Below, in pieces: positions 6,592-11,489 of a stretch of DNA of 11,489 nucleotides (position 1 is the stretch's first letter; the number at the start of each line of letters is the position of its first letter). Both the position numbers and the translations under genes were made by a program. The stretch spans positions 1-11,489 of the forward strand of contig DASUFH010000354.1 of assembly GCA_036274645.1 (NCBI GenBank). Reading direction: 5' to 3'. The stretch is from DASUFH01 sp036274645 (lineage in GTDB: Bacteria > Acidobacteriota > Terriglobia > 20CM-2-55-15). Below the pieces are notes generated by a model. That model did not search any database and was not told where the DNA came from. It saw nothing but the letters and a program-made list of their open reading frames with translations.

Positions 6592-6673
6592 CCGTTGCGC
6601 AAAGGCGCCTCCTCCGGCTGACCCTACAGGCGGGCCAGGACCAATGTTGCCTCCGTTGTGCAAAGCCGCCTTC
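6592..6673. repeat. Imperfect 21-base direct repeat pair
   Basis: CCGTTGCGCAAAGGCGCCTCC (6592-6612) is written here only by its ends: it begins CCGTTG and contains GCAAAG. The second copy at 6653-6673 differs at three positions. The copies start 61 bases apart, upstream of the candidate radical SAM promoter. They could be paired regulator sites. Confidence 0.45.
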
Positions 6674-6880
6674 GTATCCGCCTTAACGCGGCGCGTTCTC
6701 CCGGATTCGCTCCGGATTTCCCGGCACAACCACGGAACGGCCCTGGATTTCCTTGATCCTGCGCCGCTACACCCATCGTGAACACGAAGACAAGAGACCG
6801 GGGGCGGCAACATCGGAGATTTCACCGTTTCCTCCTTCTCCCGCCGGCCGGCGGCGACAAAACATTGAATCGCGAGTTCA

Positions 6881-6910
6881 TCGTCACGCTGGTTCCTTGA
6901 GGGGTATACT
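6881..6910 (+). promoter_or_regulatory. Candidate promoter of apt
   Basis: TCGTCA (6881-6886), an 18-base spacer and TATACT (6905-6910) stand about 74 bases before the apt start. The -10 element is good; the -35 element matches at 4 of 6. Confidence 0.4.
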
Positions 6911-6983
6911 GTCGCGTATTCAATCCTTCTATCAATAGGCTCTCCTGGATTGTGCAGAGCCGGAGGTTAAGCGACATACATCC

Positions 6984-7502
6984 ATGCTCGATCTTCAGGC
7001 GCTCATTCGCGACGTGCCCGACCATCCCATTCCGGGCATCGTGTTCAAGGACATCACGCCGCTGCTGCGCGATCCCGCCGGTCTGGCGCTGGCCGTGGAA
7101 CTCATGGCCAATCCATTTCGCAACGAACGAGTCGACGTCGTGGCCGGCGCGGAGTCCCGCGGCTTCATCTTTGGCGCCGCGATCGCACAAGCCCTGTCCT
7201 GCGGCTTCGTGCCCATCCGAAAGGCGGGAAAGCTGCCGCGAGCCACGCACCAGGTCGCGTACGGTCTCGAATATGGGAAGGATACAGTCGAGGTTCATGT
7301 CGATTCGATCAAGCGCGGCGAACGCGTCCTGCTCGTGGATGATCTGCTCGCTACCGGAGGCACGCTCAAGGCATCGTGCCAACTCATCAACCGGCTGGAA
7401 GGCGACATTGTCGGCATCATGGTTCTGATCGAACTTGTCGGTCTCAGAGGCCGCCATCTGCTCGACAACCCGGGCCTGGTGCAGGCCGTGCTCGAAATGT
7501 AG
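6984..7502 (+). CDS. apt: Adenine phosphoribosyltransferase
   Basis: The protein has 172 residues, normal for the family and complete. The enzyme converts adenine and phosphoribosyl pyrophosphate to AMP and pyrophosphate in the cytoplasm, the one-step route of adenine salvage. The N-terminus carries the family signature ALIRDVPDHPIPGIVFKDIT (6-25). AGAESRGFIFGAAIA (54-68) and the loop VPIRKAGKLP (76-85) follow. The phosphoribosyl-pyrophosphate binding motif is VLLVDDLLATGGT (115-127). The start is fixed by this alignment: no other in-frame start lies nearby, although the only GGAGG (6962-6966) is 17 bases away, farther than usual. A promoter candidate lies upstream and no clear terminator follows, so it appears to be transcribed alone. 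Confidence 0.97.
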   Translation: MLDLQALIRDVPDHPIPGIVFKDITPLLRDPAGLALAVELMANPFRNERVDVVAGAESRGFIFGAAIAQALSCGFVPIRKAGKLPRATHQVAYGLEYGKDTVEVHVDSIKRGERVLLVDDLLATGGTLKASCQLINRLEGDIVGIMVLIELVGLRGRHLLDNPGLVQAVLEM

Positions 7503-7769
7503 CAGGCCCGCGCGGTCTCTTTACAAATCTCTTAATAAAACGTGCGGCTGCGGGGCGGTTTTCTTAACAATTCTCTTAACAAGTGAGGCTCTCCCGGTCA
7601 GGCCGAAGATGGCTGCAGGGCCGCAGTGACTTTGCGGCCGGCAGAAGCGTGACGCGCCATAAGCAGTTGGTAAAACATGGGCTTATGTGGAGTTCAGCAG
7701 CGCGGGGAGTTGAGCCCGTCTTCATGGAGTTGGATGGCCGTTGCTCGCCGCTTCCGAGGAGGAAAATAC

Positions 7770-7844
7770 GTGTTGACAGTGAAAATTTTTCACCACTATA
7801 CTCCGCCGCTTCCGGGACAGGATCGCTTCCAAATTCTTGCTTAA
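7770..7844 (+). CDS. Possible 24-codon leader ORF
   Basis: A GTG at 7770 follows GGAGG (7758-7762) by 7 bases and reads MLTVKIFHHYTPPLPGQD and six more residues to TAA at 7842-7844. The ribosome binding site is as good as any in the window. However, the ORF overlaps the TTGACA/TATACT promoter, so a transcript from that promoter would not include its start. It could be translated only from an upstream promoter. No function is known. Confidence 0.2.
   Translation: MLTVKIFHHYTPPLPGQDRFQILA
7773..7802 (+). promoter_or_regulatory. Strong sigma70 promoter of the receptor gene, with operator-like palindrome
   Basis: TTGACA (7773-7778) is a perfect -35 element. After 18 bases comes TATACT (7797-7802). 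The spacer is almost filled by a palindrome, GTGAAAA, T, TTTTCAC (7779-7793). Initiation near 7809 would leave a leader of about 107 bases before the GTG at 7916. The palindrome in this position looks like a repressor operator. Confidence 0.65.
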
Positions 7845-7892
7845 TTAGCGACGGCCGAGTAGAGCTCGTCCAGGCAAAATTTTGTTGGTTCA

Positions 7893-7915
7893 GGTGAAGT
7901 TAGGGGGTAATCACC
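7893..7915 (+). promoter_or_regulatory. Ribosome binding site in a small hairpin loop before the receptor GTG
   Basis: GGTGA (7893-7897) can pair with TCACC (7911-7915), leaving a 13-base loop that contains AGGGGG (7902-7907). The GTG start at 7916 follows directly. The ribosome binding site supports this start; the hairpin is short and may be incidental. Confidence 0.4.
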
Positions 7916-10900
7916 GTGTTAAGGAAAACTTTAGTCGCTCTCTGTCTGCTCAGCCTCTTTTCGCTGGGCGCATTTGCCCAGTCCACTGTCGGAACTCTCA
8001 CCGGAGTCGTAACAGATACCAGTTCGGCCGTACTACCTGGGGTGACGGTAAAGATTCTTAATGCCGACACCGGTCAGGGTCAGTCCATACTGACCAATGA
8101 CGCGGGCTCGTACACGTTCATCCTTGCTCCGGGAAACAATTACACACTCACTGCCGAGTTCACCGGCTTTAAAAAGGTGAGCGTGACCAAGATCGCCTTA
8201 CGAATGGCGGATACTTCCACTGTTAATGTCACGATGGAGGTTGGTGAGTTCAGTCAGACCGTCGAAGTGAATGCCGGATTGGCGGATCCTCTGCTGAAAG
8301 ACCCGACAATCGGTATCACCCTCGGCGAAACGGAAATCATGGGACTCCCGAACCCAACAAACGATCCGCTCGCGCTCATCACCACGTTGCCCGGTTACAG
8401 GGCAAGCCCCCTAGGTCACGAGTACGACACAGTCGGCGGTCTGCCCATGACCATGATCAACACCGTTCGCGACGGCCTGAGCGTGACCGACGGTTTCTCG
8501 CCCGGCGGCGTTGGGTCCACCACCATTTTGAATTCGGACATGATTGCCGAGATCCGTCTCATCCTTTTCCCCCGTGGATGCAGAAGCAGGACGCGGCAAT
8601 GGTCAGGTTCAGATCACCACGAAGTCGGGCACGAACAAGTTCCAGTGGAACATCAATTACAACCTGCGCCAGAATGCGCTCAATTCGCTGGGCTCCAGTC
8701 CGAACCGGATCAAGCAGCCCTTCACGGCGACCTTCCAGTACATCGTCAGCGTTGGTGGGCCCATCCTCAAGAACAGGACGTTCTATTTTGTGAACTGGGA
8801 CCACCAGATCAGCTACCGGAGACCATTCACCCAGCGCGGAACATGCGCCAGTTTTACTACCTGCGCGAACGCGGGATTTACCGTAGTGCCTGCGCTGACC
8901 GACTCGGCGAGAAATGGCGTCTTCAAGTTCTTCGATGGATGGAACCCGACATCGGCCGGCAGCGCAACCAACATGACGGGGCAAATCCTCTCGACTCCCG
9001 GGGTTGACTCGGCTGGAAATGCGATTGCTCCGGCGACATGGATCGGCGACGGCGCGCCGTATGACGGGCGCCTGTATTGCTTCAGTGTATTCGGCTCGAC
9101 GAAGTTCGATGGCTCGCCCATGACGAGCGCCGACTGCGGAATTTTCTACCCTCGCGCTGCTGACGGTTCGATTGACTACAACAATCCTCAGCAAGGCACA
9201 GCGATTCTGCCGACTGAAATCGACCCGTTCACCAATCAGGTCAGTTGGGACGGTCACGGGCGCGTACCCGATCGGACCGGTTACATCTCCCGCCTGCTGG
9301 CGTATATGCCCAGAGCGAACTACTTCGAAACCACCTCAGCCACCGGTTCATCTGTGATCAGTTATGGCGCTGAGGGACTGAATCGCGCCGGCGCATCCTT
9401 CCATCAGGACATTTCGGGCCTCAACAACCGAAATACTTTCAGGGGGGGCACGTTCGGCACCGGCCTCGGTCTTGATCAGTCCCAGGTTGGCCATCGGGTC
9501 CTTAACATCAAGATCGATCACAATATCAATTCGACGAATCGCGTTTCACTTAGCACTTCATTTCAGCATGATCGGAACAACCGGACGGCGGCCGCTGGTG
9601 TGTGGCCCGATGGCGTGGAGGCGCTTGCCGAACGCGTTCCGCATGTGATGACGCTGAATGGCCTCTCCACGCTGTCTCCGCGGATGGTCAACGAGGCGCG
9701 GTTCGGTATCACCTTTAACCGCTCCGCTCAATTGGCGCCCTGGGACAATCCAGATCAGGCTGTGGCCGATTTTGCAAAATCGTTCTTGCAGCAAGGCTGG
9801 CCCAGTTATGCCAACTCATCCTGTGCAAGTCTCGACTCCATGGCTTGTGTCAGAGATGGGGATCCAACGTTGATCTACTATATTCCGGCTCCAGGCGTTT
9901 CGAATGGACAAAACCTCTTCTCCGGAACCGGCGGTCTCAACGGAACCCGCGCGTTTGACTTCACCAGCAACGTTCTTCCGGGGACAACACAGAACCAGAC
10001 GTCGGTCTTTGGAGGTGGTCTCACATACCAGGCGAACGGGAGTACCGGGTTTGGTGGTTGCTTAAATGGAACCAGTGTTTCCATTGCCAACTGCGAAGTC
10101 GGAAGCGCCCTTTACAACTTTGCGGACACGTTCAGCTTTACCACCGGCGCTCATACTTTCCGCTCCGGATTGGAATTCCGTGTAACGCGCGCCCACGAGG
10201 TGCTTAGTTCGGTCATTCCATCCGCCAGCGCGGGCGCCAACGCGGCGGCAAACACACTTCCCCGTCTTGCCGATCCGAACGTTTATCCGGTGGACTTGCC
10301 AGCATTCGCAGCGACTGCGGGCAGCCGATATACAGGACTAATGGCGACTTCGCGCGGCAACGCTCGTGATCTCCTCTACCTGCTTTCCGGATCGGTCGAT
10401 ACGGTGAATCAGCAGTTCTGGGTAAACAGCGTCGACAATTACAGGTTTGGACGTTGGGACAGTTGGGATGGCAACTATTGTCCCGAAGTGGATAATCTCG
10501 ACAAGTTTTGTCCATCCGAAAAGGGCCAACAGATCCGCAACACCGTCCAGAACGAATATGCGTTCTTCATCAAGGACGATTGGAAGCTCACGAAGCAATT
10601 GACCCTGAATCTCGGGGTCCGCTACGAGAATTACGGCAACCTGTACGTCAAGGGATTTTCGACCGGTATTCTCGATGCGGGATACGGTTTGTTCGGTACT
10701 GGCCGCTATCGAGACTTCAGTGACGGTGGCGCAAGCTACATGCCCTTTAATTTCAACTATGACCCTTTCGCAACCTGGATGACCGCGCCCAACGTAGCGG
10801 CCGGGGAGGGATTGTACCTGACTGGCTATGGCCCGACGCCGCCGGCAATCACCCTGCTTTCTGGGGCGACTTTGCCGAACGGCGATCTCAGCTACGTGCC

Positions 10901-11489
10901 GGGTTTTGCCAACAGCCGGACTCTCCCGGTGCTAACCGCCGCCGCAAATTCTTACCAGGCCGTCGATGCTTGTGTTTATGGTGTTCAGCAATCGCCACTG
11001 TTGCCGGTGTCGAATTGTCAGCCCAACATGCTGGTCACCCGGATCTTCGTCGGTCCGGACTCCAAGCCCAAAGCCGATCCGAATGCTCCGGACTACACAA
11101 AGTATCCGGCGACCTATCGAGATAGAAACAATATCGGGCCTGCGATCGGCTTTTCCTATCGTTTGTCGGCTGGTCGCCGTACGTTCCTCGTGCGTGGCGG
11201 ATTTCAGTTTACGTACGGCTCCGCTGGTCGTGACAGGAGCTTCGCCACCGGTACCGGCGGATCCTTGAGCAATCGCAACGGAGGCGGTGGCAACAATCAG
11301 GTTGACCAGACGACTTCGACAACGCCCGGTACGTTCTGCAATGGCACTCCTGCCTGCAGCGGTTTGCCGCCCGGCCAGGCGTTCACGCTGGCTGACCTTC
11401 CCAATATCGTTCCCTTGAAGCCCACCACCGCGCCCTCCCTTGGAGCTCCCAATGGAGGCGGTGTGGTGGCGGGTAACTCGTCAAACATT
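7916..11489 (+). CDS. Oar-like TonB-dependent receptor, apparent frameshift, 3' end outside window
   Basis: The GTG at 7916 starts a signal peptide (1-21, ending GAFAQ). A carboxypeptidase-regulatory-like domain follows (about 23-118: TVGTLTGVVTDTSSAVLPGV, NDAGSYTF). A plug-like region comes next (about 135-260: PTNDPLALITTLPGY, MINTVRDGLSV). At 8565-8568 the frame changes by one base. The first frame would end at 9007 with 363 residues. The continuing frame from 8568 shows the expected SPVDAEAGRGNGQVQITTKS and stays open for 974 codons to the window end. It has outer-membrane beta-barrel traits: FFIKDDWKLTKQLTLNLGVR at 10564-10623, and many aromatic strand ends and Cys/Gly/Asn-rich loops. 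Receptors of this type sit in the outer membrane and may import or bind large substrates; the ligand is not evident. Without the shift the protein would exceed 1190 residues, usual for Oar-like proteins. The gene has its own strong promoter. Confidence 0.85.
8561..8573 (+). other. Single-base frameshift site in the receptor gene
   Basis: The run T4C5 (8565-8573) joins two frames. With three T instead of four the reading would be ILSPVDAE, a phrase strongly conserved in this receptor class. Both parts match the same family. The cause may be a homopolymer sequencing error or a recent inactivating mutation. Confidence 0.8.

Larger units (their letters stand above)
6502..6983. other. Non-coding region between radical SAM and apt
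   Basis: No convincing gene lies here. It holds candidate promoters for both flanking divergent genes and an imperfect 21-base direct repeat (6592-6612 and 6653-6673, 18 of 21 identical). It also holds a 14-base perfect palindrome (6841-6854) and, on the minus strand, a strong ribosome-binding sequence (AAGGAGG near 6831-6837) in front of a GTG at 6825 that is in frame with the radical SAM gene. Confidence 0.6.
7503..7915. other. Non-coding region between apt and the receptor gene
   Basis: It holds the receptor promoter (7773-7802) and several small structures. One is a pair of similar AT-rich phrases, TCTCTTAATAA and TCTCTTAACAA (about 7528-7582). Another is a 7-bp stem GGCCGCA/TGCGGCC (7619-7625, 7633-7639). 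A third is a 7-bp inverted repeat CATAAGC/GCTTATG (7658-7664, 7681-7687). CGCCGCTTCCG occurs at 7746-7756 and again at 7804-7814, on either side of the promoter. No standard terminator for apt is visible. Confidence 0.55.

Noticed and set aside
6555..6680. Possible c-di-GMP (GEMM-type) riboswitch, because of CAAACC- and GCAAAG-like phrases
   Set aside because: The order of stems, the tetraloop and its receptor could not be found, and the phrases belong to a direct repeat. A covariance-model search would settle it.
6822..7457. 211-codon minus-strand frame opposite apt
   Set aside because: apt is unmistakable on the plus strand; the antisense product has no recognisable features.
8561..8573. 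Programmed +1 frameshifting in the receptor gene
   Set aside because: No stop codon at the shift site, no upstream stimulatory ribosome-binding-like sequence seen, and receptors of this family are not known to use it. Error or mutation is simpler.

Overview
The window looks like a chromosomal segment of a GC-rich Gram-negative bacterium, most likely an acidobacterium. The grounds are gene content, not a search: an Oar-like TonB-dependent receptor with an N-terminal carboxypeptidase-regulatory domain, a DUF6152 secreted protein, a very large secreted M14 peptidase, and fragments of long carboxypeptidase-regulatory proteins. This combination is typical of Acidobacteriota. The phylum is an inference.

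Layout. Positions 1-2229 (minus) hold most of a secreted M14-family zinc peptidase, cut by the left edge. Transcribed divergently from it are a secreted formylglycine-generating-enzyme-like (FGE-like) protein carrying a large Gly/Arg-rich insertion (2356-3504) and, 30 bases later, a small DUF6152 protein (3535-3963). From 3964 to 4486 lies a repeat-rich patch: a remnant of a carboxypeptidase-regulatory-domain gene is bracketed by an inverted 19-base repeat, and next to it stand a perfect 14-bp hairpin and a two-part cruciform. The minus strand then carries a yceH-like gene (4487-5203) and, upstream of it, a radical SAM/SPASM-like enzyme (5230-6501), arranged as an operon. A terminator-like hairpin sits inside the first codons of yceH.

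A 480-base non-coding stretch (6502-6983) holds candidate promoters for the divergent radical SAM and apt genes and an imperfect direct repeat. apt (6984-7502, plus) is a complete adenine phosphoribosyltransferase. After a 413-base gap comes a strong sigma70-type promoter whose spacer is filled by a palindrome. It drives a large TonB-dependent receptor gene (7916 to beyond 11489), which carries an apparent single-base frameshift near 8565.

The genes do not form one pathway. The M14 peptidase, FGE-like protein, DUF6152 protein and receptor are all envelope or secreted proteins. apt (purine salvage) and the YceH and radical SAM proteins are cytoplasmic. No tRNA, rRNA, CRISPR array or transposase was seen. 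The parts that merit a second look are the Gly/Arg-rich insertion, the repeat-bracketed gene remnant, the terminator-like hairpin inside yceH, the operator-like promoter and the receptor frameshift.
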